Shown: one piece after another, positions 52,469 through 61,285 of the stretch
Numbering within the stretch: position 1 is the stretch's first letter
How the letters are laid out: every line of letters starts with the position of its first letter
NCBI GenBank assembly: GCA_027858995.1
Contig: JAQIBP010000034.1
Coordinates: forward strand, 1 to 64,000
Direction: 5' to 3'
DNA: 64,000 nucleotides
DNA from: Deltaproteobacteria bacterium
GTDB lineage: Bacteria; Desulfobacterota; Desulfobacteria; Desulfobacterales; Desulfobacteraceae
Position numbers and translations under genes: made by a program
Notes under the pieces: generated by a model
Databases searched by the model: none
The model's input: only the letters and a program-made list of their open reading frames with translations
What the model was told of the DNA's origin: nothing

Positions 52469-53125
52469 ATGAAAGATGAATCAAAAAAGTTTGTTCGCTG
52501 GCGCCGTGAAATGGTTGAGAAACAAATTGCTTCAAGGGGAGTTACAGATCCACAGGTTCTCGACGCAATGTCTAAGGTACAAAGGCACTTGTTTGTTAGT
52601 GAAGCCCTTGTTGACAGCGCCTACGGAGATTTTCCGCTTCCCATTGGTGAAGGTCAGACAATTTCCCAGCCATATATTATTGCTGAGATGACCCAGAGCC
52701 TTGATTTAAAAGGTCATGAACGAGTTCTTGAAATCGGTACGGGCTCAGGATATCAGGCAGCTGTGTTGTCCAGGATTGTTTACAAAGTATATACCATAGA
52801 GAGAAATCATGCTCTCTTTTTACAGACAAGAAAGCTTTTTGATAAACTTAAATATTATAATATTGTCACAAGATACTCTGATGGGACCCAGGGTTGGAGT
52901 GAGCAAGCCCCTTTTGATGCCATTATTGTTACAGCAGGAGGGCAGGAAATTCCTTCACCGTTGATTCAGCAGCTTTCAACGGGTGGATGTCTTGTCATGC
53001 CGGTGGGTGGCAGTAATTTCCAGGAATTGTTAAAGCTTGAAAAGACCAAAGACGGGATAAAAACAACAAACCTTGGTGGATGTAGATTTGTGAAATTGAT
53101 TGGTCAGTATGGTTGGGATAGATGA
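52469..53125 (+). CDS. pcm: Protein-L-isoaspartate O-methyltransferase
   Basis: 218-aa repair enzyme that methylates isoaspartyl residues using S-adenosylmethionine. SAM motif I is VLEIGTGSGYQAAVL, preceded by GEGQTISQPYIIAEMTQ, the characteristic PCMT segment, and followed by PFDAIIVTAGGQEIP. Its length is normal. AAGAGG lies only two bases from ATG 52469, so initiation may be weak. Confidence 0.94.
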   Translation: MKDESKKFVRWRREMVEKQIASRGVTDPQVLDAMSKVQRHLFVSEALVDSAYGDFPLPIGEGQTISQPYIIAEMTQSLDLKGHERVLEIGTGSGYQAAVLSRIVYKVYTIERNHALFLQTRKLFDKLKYYNIVTRYSDGTQGWSEQAPFDAIIVTAGGQEIPSPLIQQLSTGGCLVMPVGGSNFQELLKLEKTKDGIKTTNLGGCRFVKLIGQYGWDR

Positions 53126-53142
53126 TATGACCCGCAAAAAAA

Positions 53143-54276
53143 ATGAATAAAAAAAACAACCATCAACTGTCTTTAATAAAAGAACTTCTTATTGGTTTCT
53201 GTCTTGGAGCTGCGAATATAATCCCAGGAGTTTCCGGTGGTACATTTCTTCTGATTTTTAAAATTTATGAGCGTGTTTTTTCTATTTTGAACAATATTAA
53301 TAGAACCAACATTTTTTACATCCTCTCCTCAATTATCAAAATTATTTTTAAGCCTGACAAATCAGATTCACTAAATATATTTTTTGAATTTTTAAAAAAG
53401 AAAGATTTTATTTTTCTGTTGAAATTAATAACAGGAGCAGTAATTGCTATTCTCTGTCTTTCAAGTTTGATGAAATATTTAATTGTTCATCAATTTTGTG
53501 CTACATATTCACTGTTTTTCGGATTGATTTTAATTTCCATCATAATCCCTGTAAAAATGTTGAAAACTAAAAGAATCTATCTGATCTTATTTGTGGCTTG
53601 TGGTGCTCTTGCAACTATCTATGTCAGCTATGCAGTCAATCCCTATGATAAAATAAAAAAAAAATCAGAATATTATGAAACACAATATTCACAATCAGAC
53701 CATGATATTACAAATGAAAAACAAGGAGTTAAAATTTTCTCTTTTACAGATAAGTATACCTTTAATGAATATATATATGCTCTAACCTGTGGAGCAATTG
53801 CTATTTCAGCAATGGTGCTGCCAGGCATAAGCGGCTCACTGGTTCTTATTTTAATGGGGGAATATTTTGCTGTTGTCTCTGCAATAGCAGGACTTGGAAC
53901 ATTGAACCTGGATAATATGGCATTCCTCGGGTGTTTTACAATTGGTATTATTTTTGGCGGTCTTATTTTTGCAAGAGTTGTAAATTTTGTCTTAAAACGA
54001 TTTTATAACGCAACAATGGCATTTCTTACAGGATTGATGGCAGGCTCTCTATATGCCTTATGGCCCTTTAAAAAAAGTATAATAATGGCACAGCAATATA
54101 TTAAGCAGGATGGTGTTGTGAGTATTGTAGACAATGCAAGGATTTATACCAATATTAATGAGCTGCCGGTTATGGGAGAACAACTATATATTTCAGGTTT
54201 TTTTTTCATCTCAGGATGTATCATCATGCTGATTTTTATAAAAAAAGAGTTCAAGACTAAAGTGATTCCGGGGTAA
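53143..54276 (+). CDS. DUF368 family polyprenyl-phosphate transporter (PopT-like)
   Basis: 377 aa, nine or so membrane helices. The two family signatures are GAANIIPGVSGGTFLLIFKI and AISAMVLPGISGSLVLILMG, an inverted-repeat pair. DUF368 proteins have been identified as undecaprenyl-phosphate flippases that recycle the lipid carrier for wall and polysaccharide synthesis. A charged loop at about 165-205 is longer than I expect. It follows pcm by 17 bases and overlaps the opposing epmA-like gene by 20 bases. Confidence 0.85.
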   Translation: MNKKNNHQLSLIKELLIGFCLGAANIIPGVSGGTFLLIFKIYERVFSILNNINRTNIFYILSSIIKIIFKPDKSDSLNIFFEFLKKKDFIFLLKLITGAVIAILCLSSLMKYLIVHQFCATYSLFFGLILISIIIPVKMLKTKRIYLILFVACGALATIYVSYAVNPYDKIKKKSEYYETQYSQSDHDITNEKQGVKIFSFTDKYTFNEYIYALTCGAIAISAMVLPGISGSLVLILMGEYFAVVSAIAGLGTLNLDNMAFLGCFTIGIIFGGLIFARVVNFVLKRFYNATMAFLTGLMAGSLYALWPFKKSIIMAQQYIKQDGVVSIVDNARIYTNINELPVMGEQLYISGFFFISGCIIMLIFIKKEFKTKVIPG

Positions 54277-55153
54277 AAGCCACCACATCATCAATAGAGT
54301 CTGTATTGCAGAAAATCATGACAAGTCTGTCAATTCCGAGGGCGATTCCTGCACACTCTGGCATGGTTTCAATATCTTTAAGAAACTTATCAGGCATGGG
54401 AAGAGAGTTCATATTATTAAAATGGCGTATATGATTTTCTTTTTCAAAGCGTAATTTTTGTTCAACAGGATCTATCAGTTCAGAAAATCCATTGGCAAGC
54501 TCAATACCGGCTATATAGAATTCAAATCTTTGGGCATATTCAGTATTTTCAGGTTTGAGTTTTGAAAGTGATGCAAGGCTTGCTGGATAATCACACAAAA
54601 AAGCAGGTGTTTTATTACCAAGGCAGGGCTCTATTTGAAAACTTATGATTTCATCAAAACAATTGTCATTTAAGGCTCTACCAAGGGATTTGTCAGCAAA
54701 GTTTTCAAAAGCCTGCTCCACAGTGATTGTCTGCCACTGTCTGTCTAAAGCTATGGTTCTATCCTGATATTTAATCTGGTTTCCCAGGCCAAGCCTTGCA
54801 GCAATAAAGTTTATCAACTCTTTGCATTGAGCCATTAAATCAAAATAAGTATCATCTTTTGTGTACCATTCAAGCATGGTCAGTTCCGGCAGATGGTGTG
54901 GCCCGCTTTCATTTTTTCTAAAGCATTTGCAGATCTGAAAAATTTTGTCAAAACCCTTTGATAACAACCTTTTCATGTATAATTCAGGAGAAGCCTGCAG
55001 ATAACATCCTTCTGTGGTTACAGGCTCAATATTGGCTTCAGGAATGATATTGGGAGATCTTATGGGGGTTTCTACTTCAAGATAGTGATTAAGAGTAAAA
55101 AAATCCCTTATGGCTTGGATTACAAAGGATCTTATTTCAAGTTGTTTATGCAT
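54257..55153 (-). CDS. epmA: EF-P lysyltransferase EpmA-like (truncated class II LysRS)
   Basis: 298 aa: the class II lysyl-tRNA synthetase catalytic core without the anticodon-binding domain, as in EpmA/PoxA/GenX. The motifs are VETPIRSPNIIPEA (motif 1), FRKNESGPHHLPELTMLEW (motif 2) and GIALGIDRLVMIF (motif 3). EpmA attaches beta-lysine to elongation factor P, relieving proline stalling. No epmB or efp is visible in the window. Confidence 0.87.
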   Translation of the reverse strand: MHKQLEIRSFVIQAIRDFFTLNHYLEVETPIRSPNIIPEANIEPVTTEGCYLQASPELYMKRLLSKGFDKIFQICKCFRKNESGPHHLPELTMLEWYTKDDTYFDLMAQCKELINFIAARLGLGNQIKYQDRTIALDRQWQTITVEQAFENFADKSLGRALNDNCFDEIISFQIEPCLGNKTPAFLCDYPASLASLSKLKPENTEYAQRFEFYIAGIELANGFSELIDPVEQKLRFEKENHIRHFNNMNSLPMPDKFLKDIETMPECAGIALGIDRLVMIFCNTDSIDDVVAFTPESL

Positions 55154-55154
55154 C

Positions 55155-56465
55155 TCATTTTATTTCATAAATATCTTTTGTTCTATCCTGTAAAAAGATT
55201 TTATTGAATTTATTTTTATCTGCCTGGTCAAAAAATTTATATCCCTGTTCAACACATGATTGACAGGCATTAATAGGAATATGCACCCCAAGAATATTAT
55301 AACCTGAAGTTGCTTTGGAATCAATTTGGAAACTGCCGCCGCAGTCTTGGCAGATTCTTATTTTTTCTTTTTGCCGCTCAAAGATATTGTCAGTATCATA
55401 AAATATTTCTCTATGCCTGACCTGAAAATCTCCGGGAGTACCCTCTTTTTGCCTCATTTTGTCTCTCTGGTTCCAGAATGTGTTGATAATATTTGTGGTT
55501 TTTTTGATTTTGTCTGTAATACTTACAGATTGTTTAAGACGTCCGGGGTTAAAATCAGGCTCAACAACACCTGAATAATCAAGTCCTGCCATGGCGAGGA
55601 TAATTCCGAGATTTACATAGGGCAAAGCATCTTCAATTGAGTATCCACCCTCAAGAACAGCAATATCAGGTTTTAAAAGGCGGGTTAGTTCTGCATAGCC
55701 CTGGGCTGAAAAATTCATATTGGTTAATGGGTCAGTATAATGGTTATCCTGTCCTGCAGAGTTTACAATAAGATCCGGCTTAAATTCCTCAAGAATCGGT
55801 AATACACAGTTATTAATAACATAAAGATATCCTTCTGTAGAAGTGCCTGGAGGCAATGGTATATTCAAGTTTGATCCCTTTGCATTGGGTCCTCCCAGTT
55901 CATTTGGGAACCCGGAGCCCGGATACATGGTTCTTCCGTCCTGGTGCAGGGAGATAAACAAGACATCGGGATCATGCCAGAATATATCATTGGAGCCATC
56001 ACCATGATGGCAGTCTGTATCAACCACGGCTATTCTCTTTTTACCAAATTGTGATCTTATATATTCCACCATGATAGCCTCCATATTGATGTGGCAAAAA
56101 CCTCTGCCGCCATGGGAAACTCTCATTGCGTGGTGACCGGGAGGTCTAACCAGTGCAAAACCTGTCTTTACTTCCTTGTTTAAAACAGCATTGGCAATGG
56201 CCTTGGCACCTCCTGCACTTATAAGGTGGGATTCAGTAGTAACTGTTTTTTCATCGGGAACACAAAAATGTGCCCGCCTGATATCCTGTTCAGTAACAAG
56301 CTCAGGTTTATATTCAATAATTCCATCAATATCAAAAATCCCTTCTTCCATAACCTGATCCTGGGTATATAAAAGCCTCTCTTCTCTTTCAGGATGGGTG
56401 GGGTCTATTGCCCAGTCAAATGCAGGGAAAAATACAAGACCTGTTTTGTTTACCGCTTTTAACAT
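55155..56465 (-). CDS. Histone-deacetylase-family amidohydrolase with C-terminal zinc ribbon
   Basis: 436 aa from ATG 56465 (GAGG at 56471-56474); a GTG at 56471 is less likely. The HDAC-like domain (about 10-320) shows RPPGHHA, VDTDCHHGDG (zinc and charge relay) and SAGQDNHY, so it is probably an active deacetylase of small amides, such as acetylpolyamines or acetoin-type substrates. Residues about 380-420 add a four-Cys unit (CQDC and CQSC), a likely zinc ribbon that is not part of the usual enzyme. It ends 1 base before epmA. Confidence 0.85.
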   Translation of the reverse strand: MLKAVNKTGLVFFPAFDWAIDPTHPEREERLLYTQDQVMEEGIFDIDGIIEYKPELVTEQDIRRAHFCVPDEKTVTTESHLISAGGAKAIANAVLNKEVKTGFALVRPPGHHAMRVSHGGRGFCHINMEAIMVEYIRSQFGKKRIAVVDTDCHHGDGSNDIFWHDPDVLFISLHQDGRTMYPGSGFPNELGGPNAKGSNLNIPLPPGTSTEGYLYVINNCVLPILEEFKPDLIVNSAGQDNHYTDPLTNMNFSAQGYAELTRLLKPDIAVLEGGYSIEDALPYVNLGIILAMAGLDYSGVVEPDFNPGRLKQSVSITDKIKKTTNIINTFWNQRDKMRQKEGTPGDFQVRHREIFYDTDNIFERQKEKIRICQDCGGSFQIDSKATSGYNILGVHIPINACQSCVEQGYKFFDQADKNKFNKIFLQDRTKDIYEIK

Positions 56466-56486
56466 TATCACCTCATAAAATTATTG

Positions 56487-56630
56487 TGAGACCTTTGAAT
56501 AACGTCCCCTTTTGCCCAATTGTCACGGAATATAAAAATTATAATCCTCAAAATACTTTATGTATTCCTCCGGTTATAATTTTCATCTTCCTTGCACTAA
56601 AACAAAATTGAACATTATTCAAAAGTCTCA
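56487..56630. repeat. MITE-like palindromic element, family B
   Basis: 144 bp. The ends TGAGACCTTTGAATAACGTC (56487) and GACTTTTGAATAATGTTC (complement of the right end) form an imperfect terminal inverted repeat of about 21 bp. An inner pair, AAAATTATAATCC and GGTTATAATTTT, extends the fold. A possible 3-bp target duplication (TTG) flanks it. The last three bases, read on the minus strand, are the TGA stop of the neighbouring hydantoinase-like gene. Confidence 0.72.
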
Positions 56631-58301
56631 TTGTATGACCTTTTCAAAACCTTTTATCAAACCGGGTTTGAGCTGCATTTTTGTCCTGAATATTTTACCT
56701 TTTGGTGAAAAATTTCGCACAATATTAAATTTTTGAAATTCAACCACTTCCACATCATTAAGATTGTCATCATCAGCACCGGAATTAACAGCTTTCTCTT
56801 TTAACAGTGTATGGGCTGTTTCAATTAAATCATCCTCTGAAAATGATTTGGAAATGGGTTCTGCAAAATCTTCTTCATGGGCAGTTAAAATACCCTGTTC
56901 TGTATCTGCATTTAAAGTTACTTCACAGGTGGTTCTGGCAAGAGCTGCACCAATGGCATTTGCCACGGATGATTCCGGAACAGCAATGGTTTCAATATTA
57001 TAGATCTCTTCTATTTTTTTGGCAAAGTATCTGGCAGGACCACCAAGCAGCAGTATCTTCTTAGGGTTGATTTTATATCCTTCAAGGAATTCATGAACCG
57101 TATATACAGGTTTGGAGTTTATTTGATCCATCATTTTATAGGTTTTTTTCAAAATAGTGGAACAGCATTGTCTGAATATTTTATCAGCTGCTTCTTTATC
57201 TGTCATGCCAAGTTTTTCTGCAATTTTATCAATGCCTTTTTGTGAATTGTTTTGGTCTCCTTCATCCATTAACCCAAGTACAATCAAAGCATCGGTGGGA
57301 GTTGGTTCAGGCCCTCCAAATGCCATGGCAGGTCCTTTGCGGTCAGGACCGATTATAAGTTCATTCTCTTTTACCCTGACAACACTGTCACCTCCAATTC
57401 CATCTGAGTCTGTTCTAAGAGATCGTATCAGGCTTTTATACCTGCCTCGTTTGATTCCCACAGGTTCAAGCAAGGGTGCTTTATCTACAAGAAAAGCAAT
57501 ATCAGTGGTTGTGCCACCTATATCAAGAACAATAGCATCCTGGCCTTCTGGAGCGTAGGGAATAGCTCCCATAATACTTGCAGCAGGTCCTGATAATACA
57601 GTTTGACCCGGAAAAGCCATTGAAGCTTTAAGGGACATAGTGCCGCCGTCAGCTTTAAGTATTTGAATGGGCACTTTTAAGCCCTTCTCTTCAAGGGAGA
57701 GTTTCACCGCCTCAAAAAATGATTTATGAAGAGAAAATACAGCAGCATTCAGATGTGTTGTTGCTATTCTTCTGGGGAAATTCAGGTTGCCTGAAACATG
57801 ATGACCTAAGAATATTTTTTTAAAATACCTGTTTAAAACTCTTTTAATAAGTATTTCATGGCTTGGATTTCTAACACTGAATTTGCCTACAACACCAACA
57901 TATTCAATACCGGCCTTTTTCATTTTTTTGGCAATATCTTCGATTTCCATCTCGTTTACTGCGGCTTTCTGGATCCCTCGATGATTGATGGAGCCTGCTA
58001 CGCAATAGTAGTGATCATCTGTTTTAAAAGCGTTCGGGTCAATTCCCGGACCGGCAGATACAATCATTCCAACCTGGTTCATATTCTGCTGAACAATTGC
58101 ATTGGTTGTCAATGTAGTTGAAATGACAACCCGTTTAATATCGTCTGGATCAATACTGTCCAAAAGTTGGGTAAAGGCCGAGAGGATTGTGTCGAAAAGA
58201 TTTGCAGAATCAGTGGACACCTTGAGTTTTTTTTCAATACCATTGCGGCTTAACACAACAGCATCTGTGTGTGTTCCGCCAACATCTATTCCTATAATCA
58301 T
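56628..58301 (-). CDS. Hydantoinase/oxoprolinase A-family protein
   Basis: 557 aa of the ASKHA ATPase fold. The phosphate-1 loop is IGIDVGGTHTDAVVL, STTLTTNAIVQ follows, and IVLDIGGTTTDIAFLV is phosphate-2. The family (HyuA, oxoprolinase, acetone carboxylase subunit) cleaves cyclic amides or activates substrates with ATP, usually with a HyuB partner. None is adjacent here. The stop codon is supplied by the end of a family B MITE, so the native C-terminus may have been altered slightly. Confidence 0.87.
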   Translation of the reverse strand: MIIGIDVGGTHTDAVVLSRNGIEKKLKVSTDSANLFDTILSAFTQLLDSIDPDDIKRVVISTTLTTNAIVQQNMNQVGMIVSAGPGIDPNAFKTDDHYYCVAGSINHRGIQKAAVNEMEIEDIAKKMKKAGIEYVGVVGKFSVRNPSHEILIKRVLNRYFKKIFLGHHVSGNLNFPRRIATTHLNAAVFSLHKSFFEAVKLSLEEKGLKVPIQILKADGGTMSLKASMAFPGQTVLSGPAASIMGAIPYAPEGQDAIVLDIGGTTTDIAFLVDKAPLLEPVGIKRGRYKSLIRSLRTDSDGIGGDSVVRVKENELIIGPDRKGPAMAFGGPEPTPTDALIVLGLMDEGDQNNSQKGIDKIAEKLGMTDKEAADKIFRQCCSTILKKTYKMMDQINSKPVYTVHEFLEGYKINPKKILLLGGPARYFAKKIEEIYNIETIAVPESSVANAIGAALARTTCEVTLNADTEQGILTAHEEDFAEPISKSFSEDDLIETAHTLLKEKAVNSGADDDNLNDVEVVEFQKFNIVRNFSPKGKIFRTKMQLKPGLIKGFEKVIQ

Positions 58302-58410
58302 TGCCTGCCCCTAAATTTTTTTCAACCAATATAAAGTGCTTTCCATGATGCAAAAGCTTGTCAGAAAAGCTGTGTATTGTCAATCAGATTTTCAATATGT
58401 TATAGGCTGT

Positions 58411-58484
58411 CAACAGGCTGTTACATAATGCAAATTTTTCCAACGCCGAAATTGGGAAAATTGGGGTTGTGTAACAGACTGTCG
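58411..58484. repeat. MITE-like element, family A, copy 3
   Basis: About 74 bp. CAACAGGCTGTTACATAA at the left and TTGTGTAACAGACTGTCG at the right are imperfect inverted repeats. The middle (TTTTTCCAACGCCGAAATTG) matches the right part of copy 2. It lies between the divergent hydantoinase-like and crotonase genes, within the 58302-58580 gap that otherwise shows only the AAGGAG of the crotonase. Confidence 0.68.
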
Positions 58485-58580
58485 GGATTGTTTTTAAACT
58501 TGAATTAGCAGGCAATTTAATTTATTAATTCATAACAGTGTTTACTTTTAAGAATAAATTGGCTTTTAAGGAGTTAAGAT

Positions 58581-59303
58581 ATGGCAATAATTGAGTGGGA
58601 AAAAAATGAATCAGTAGCTGTTATTAACATGTGCAATGGTACTAATAAACAGAATCTTGAGTTTGTCGAGAAGATGAATCAATGCTTTGATGAAATAATA
58701 GAAGATAAAGAAATCTGTGCAATTGTTCTTACTTCCATTGATAAAAAAAATTTTTCCCAGGGTATTGATGTTGAATGGCTGGGGCAGAAAATGAATGATC
58801 AGGATTTTGACAGTATAAAATCATTTATGTATGGAATGAATACAATATTTAAACGCATACTGCTCATGCCATTCCCTGTAATTGCTGCCATTAACGGTCA
58901 CGCCTTTGGCAATGGCGCCATGCTCGCCTGCACCTGTGATTTTAGATTCATGACAAAGGATAAGGGCTTTTTTTGCTTTCCTGAAGTGGATATAAATATA
59001 CCTTTTCTTCCTGGAATGATTGCATTTGTCAGAAAATCTATTCCTGAATATAAATTTAATGAAATGATTTTATCTGGCAAGCGCGTGGTGGCTGAAGAAT
59101 TAGAAGAAAGCCATGTAATTGTCAAGGCATGTGACAACAAAGAGCAGCTTTTTGAAGAGACCATTGCATTTGCCAGAACATTTACTAAAAAGCGGCCGAT
59201 TTTTGGAGAGTTGAAGAAACGGATGCATAAAAATATTATTAAAGTCATGGAGATTGAAGATAAGAAACAGATTGATTCCCTGAATCTATTTATCCAGGAT
59301 TGA
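58581..59303 (+). CDS. Enoyl-CoA hydratase/isomerase (crotonase) family protein
   Basis: 240 aa. The crotonase fold is seen in FSQGIDVEWL (the oxyanion/CoA segment, where many have the SAG-type motif) and PVIAAINGHAFGNGAMLACTCDFRF (residues about 96-120), the second oxyanion hole. At the position of the second catalytic Glu I see PEVDINIPF. It could be an isomerase, a hydratase or a dehydratase; the type is undecided. AAGGAG precedes ATG 58581. Confidence 0.85.
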   Translation: MAIIEWEKNESVAVINMCNGTNKQNLEFVEKMNQCFDEIIEDKEICAIVLTSIDKKNFSQGIDVEWLGQKMNDQDFDSIKSFMYGMNTIFKRILLMPFPVIAAINGHAFGNGAMLACTCDFRFMTKDKGFFCFPEVDINIPFLPGMIAFVRKSIPEYKFNEMILSGKRVVAEELEESHVIVKACDNKEQLFEETIAFARTFTKKRPIFGELKKRMHKNIIKVMEIEDKKQIDSLNLFIQD

Positions 59304-59528
59304 TAAGATAAAGGAAACAGACTCCTATGTTTATATCAGGTGTTGTGATTGTGAAAATTTTATTAATCCTGACTTTAGACAGAGTACCAGAAGTCAACGC
59401 CTAAAAATTTAATCAGGATTTGATCTGGTATCATTGATGATCTGAACACCTTATGGCAGTTTCCATATGAATAATTATCCTTAAGTGTCGAGTTTGCCTA
59501 ACGTGATTATTTTTGCGTAATTCAAAAT

Positions 59529-59672
59529 TTAATCAATTGAAGGAGAGGTATTCTCATCTTGCTCGACAGATTTTTTTTTCTTTTCCAGTTTGCGTTGTTT
59601 TTTTTCTTCTTTTTTCTTTTTCTTTGCTAATTCTTTCTGACGCTTTTCATATGAATAATTTGGTTTAAACAA
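59529..59672 (-). CDS. Small Lys/Glu-rich conserved protein
   Basis: 47 aa from TTG 59672, with GAGG at 59681-59684 eight bases upstream. It reads FKPNYSYEKRQKELAKKKKK, then a Lys/Glu run and an acidic tail ending SIDstop. The N-terminal pattern PNYSYEKRQKELAKK recurs in short proteins of many proteobacteria and may bind RNA. It follows the rhlE-type helicase gene on the same strand, in keeping with an RNA-linked function. It is too short for most gene finders. Confidence 0.65.
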   Translation of the reverse strand: MFKPNYSYEKRQKELAKKKKKEEKKQRKLEKKKKSVEQDENTSPSID

Positions 59673-59763
59673 GATTAAATCCTCATTCCTTAAAGTTTTG
59701 TGTTAGATGCAAAAATAAGGTTGCGTAAAAACAAGACCCCATATGGAGCATTTTATTATATAA

Positions 59764-59810
59764 CCGAGGTATCATTTGATACCTCGGCTGAAAGTCCGGG
59801 TGTCCGGACT
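59764..59810 (-). terminator. Two hairpins downstream of the rhlE-type gene
   Basis: CCGAGGTATC-ATTT-GATACCTCGG (59764-59787) is a perfect 10-bp stem, and AGTCCGG-GTGT-CCGGACT (59793-59810) a perfect 7-bp stem. Both lie just after the helicase stop on the minus strand. An AU-rich run follows the distal hairpin. Termination or mRNA 3'-end protection is likely. Confidence 0.65.
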
Positions 59811-59817
59811 AAATCGA

Positions 59818-61086
59818 TTATGACCGCGCTGTTCTGCGTTTAGCTGAAGCCAAGGAAAAAAAGCCGCTCTGTTGATTCCTGCCCCGCCCGCCCGCAGCAG
59901 GTTTCTTTCTTCTCGGCGCTTGCCGTGGAAAGCGTTTTCTTTTTTCTTCATTCACCGTTTCTTTAGGATCCCAGGCAAAACCAGGGATTGCCTGGCGGTG
60001 CAGCTTTTTGCCCATATTCCGTTCAATGAGAGATACCATCTTGCTGTCTTCCTGGCAAGCAAAAATAAAAGCCTTACCTGTCTGCTCTGCACGTCCCGTG
60101 CGTCCGGTGCGGTGGGTATATGTTTCAGCTGTATCCGGCACATCATAGTTGACGACATGAGAAATTTTTTGCACGTCAATCCCTCGTGCAGCAATATCTG
60201 TTGCAACCAGAATTTTGAAGGTACCATCCTTAAAACCGTTCAGCGCCGTTTGACGCTTTAACTGGGAGAGATTGCCCTGAATTGAAGTGGCACTGAAACC
60301 AGCTTTATGCAACTGCAGGGCCAGGCTTTTCGCTTTGTGTTTGGTACGGGTAAAGACCAGGGTGCTCTTCATTTGCTCTTTCTGGATAATGCTTTTAAGC
60401 AGAGAGATCTTTTTCTCTTTTGCAACCTGAAACAGGACATGGGAAATTGCACGGATAGGTTGGGTGTGGTTGATTTGAACAGATGTTGGATTTTTTAAAA
60501 TATTTTCCGCAAGGTGCCGGATTTCCTTGGGCATGGTAGCGGAAAAAACCAGGGATTGACGTTTCAAGGGCAATAGCTTGATGATCCTGCGTATATCCGG
60601 AAGAAATCCTTTGTCAAACATATGGTCTGCTTCATCAAGGACCAGCGCTTCAACAGCGTTCAGAGAGAAAGCCTTGTCATTAAGAAGATCCAGCAGGCGG
60701 CCAGGGCAGGCAACGATAATCTCCACACCTTTGCGAATTGCTTTTATCTGGGGATACTTACCCACACCTCCATAAATGGAAAGGCTGCGCAGGCCAGTTT
60801 TTTCCCCCATTTTGCTGATATCGGCATGGATTTGTTCGGCCAATTCCCTGGTGGGAGCCACAACCAATGCCCGAACTTTTTTGCGGGGACCATCCAGCAA
60901 GCGCTGGAGAAGAGGCAAGACAAAAGCGGCCGTCTTTCCTGTTCCGGTCTGGGCCAAGCCAAGAATGTCCCGGCCTTCAAGTATCGGGGGAATAGCCTCT
61001 TTCTGTATCGGGGTGGGGTTAATAAATCCGCAGGCTGCAATGCCAGCGTCTATTTTAGGGTCAAATTTAAAATTTTTAAAACTCAT
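59818..61086 (-). CDS. DEAD-box RNA helicase, RhlE-type
   Basis: 422 aa. The core motifs are PTPIQKEAIPPIL, Walker A AQTGTGKT, PTRELAEQ, VLDEADHMFDKGF, FSAT, TDIAARGIDV and HRTGRTGR, then a basic, Arg/Lys/Gly-rich tail (about 370-422) typical of RhlE. The gene looks more GC-rich than its neighbours, hinting at transfer. The 5' region (61087-61300) contains hairpins and a tiny open frame, so post-transcriptional control, for example by cold, is possible. Confidence 0.93.
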   Translation of the reverse strand: MSFKNFKFDPKIDAGIAACGFINPTPIQKEAIPPILEGRDILGLAQTGTGKTAAFVLPLLQRLLDGPRKKVRALVVAPTRELAEQIHADISKMGEKTGLRSLSIYGGVGKYPQIKAIRKGVEIIVACPGRLLDLLNDKAFSLNAVEALVLDEADHMFDKGFLPDIRRIIKLLPLKRQSLVFSATMPKEIRHLAENILKNPTSVQINHTQPIRAISHVLFQVAKEKKISLLKSIIQKEQMKSTLVFTRTKHKAKSLALQLHKAGFSATSIQGNLSQLKRQTALNGFKDGTFKILVATDIAARGIDVQKISHVVNYDVPDTAETYTHRTGRTGRAEQTGKAFIFACQEDSKMVSLIERNMGKKLHRQAIPGFAWDPKETVNEEKRKRFPRQAPRRKKPAAGGRGRNQQSGFFSLASAKRRTARS

Positions 61087-61116
61087 TAATACTCCTATGT
61101 ATTCTGTAATGATCTG

Positions 61117-61163
61117 CCAGGGCGCTTCCCTGGTTTATAGATCTGCGGATTCAATAGAATCCG
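61117..61163 (-). promoter_or_regulatory. Structured leader of the rhlE-type gene
   Basis: Two hairpins lie in the presumed 5' untranslated region: CGGATTC-AATA-GAATCCG (61146-61163) and CCAGGG-CGCTT-CCCTGG (61117-61133). The first, read on the plus strand, is followed by a T run (61166-61173) and would be a terminator for plus-strand transcripts, though no plus-strand gene precedes it. The rest of 61164-61584 holds only the 24-codon frame described separately. Confidence 0.4.
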
Positions 61164-61213
61164 TAATTTTTTTGGTTTTATGAAAAATATCTGGACGGGT
61201 TATATCAGGAGAG

Positions 61214-61285
61214 TCAGGGCAGTCGACAGATCAAGGACCGGTTCGGCTCTGCTAAAATGTGATAAAGGTTCTTTCTATGTGTCAT
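61214..61285 (-). CDS. Possible 23-aa leader peptide
   Basis: A 24-codon frame with a strong ribosome site (AGGAG, complement of 61293-61297, seven bases before the ATG) lies upstream of the rhlE-type gene on the same strand. It encodes MTHRKNLYHILAEPNRSLIC and RLP. No homologue is known to me. It may be a leader peptide for control of the helicase, or a chance frame. Confidence 0.28.
   Translation of the reverse strand: MTHRKNLYHILAEPNRSLICRLP

Noticed and set aside
59327-59404. 25-codon hydrophobic open frame after the crotonase gene
   Set aside because: AAGGA is 11 bases away and nothing recognisable is encoded; it is probably chance.
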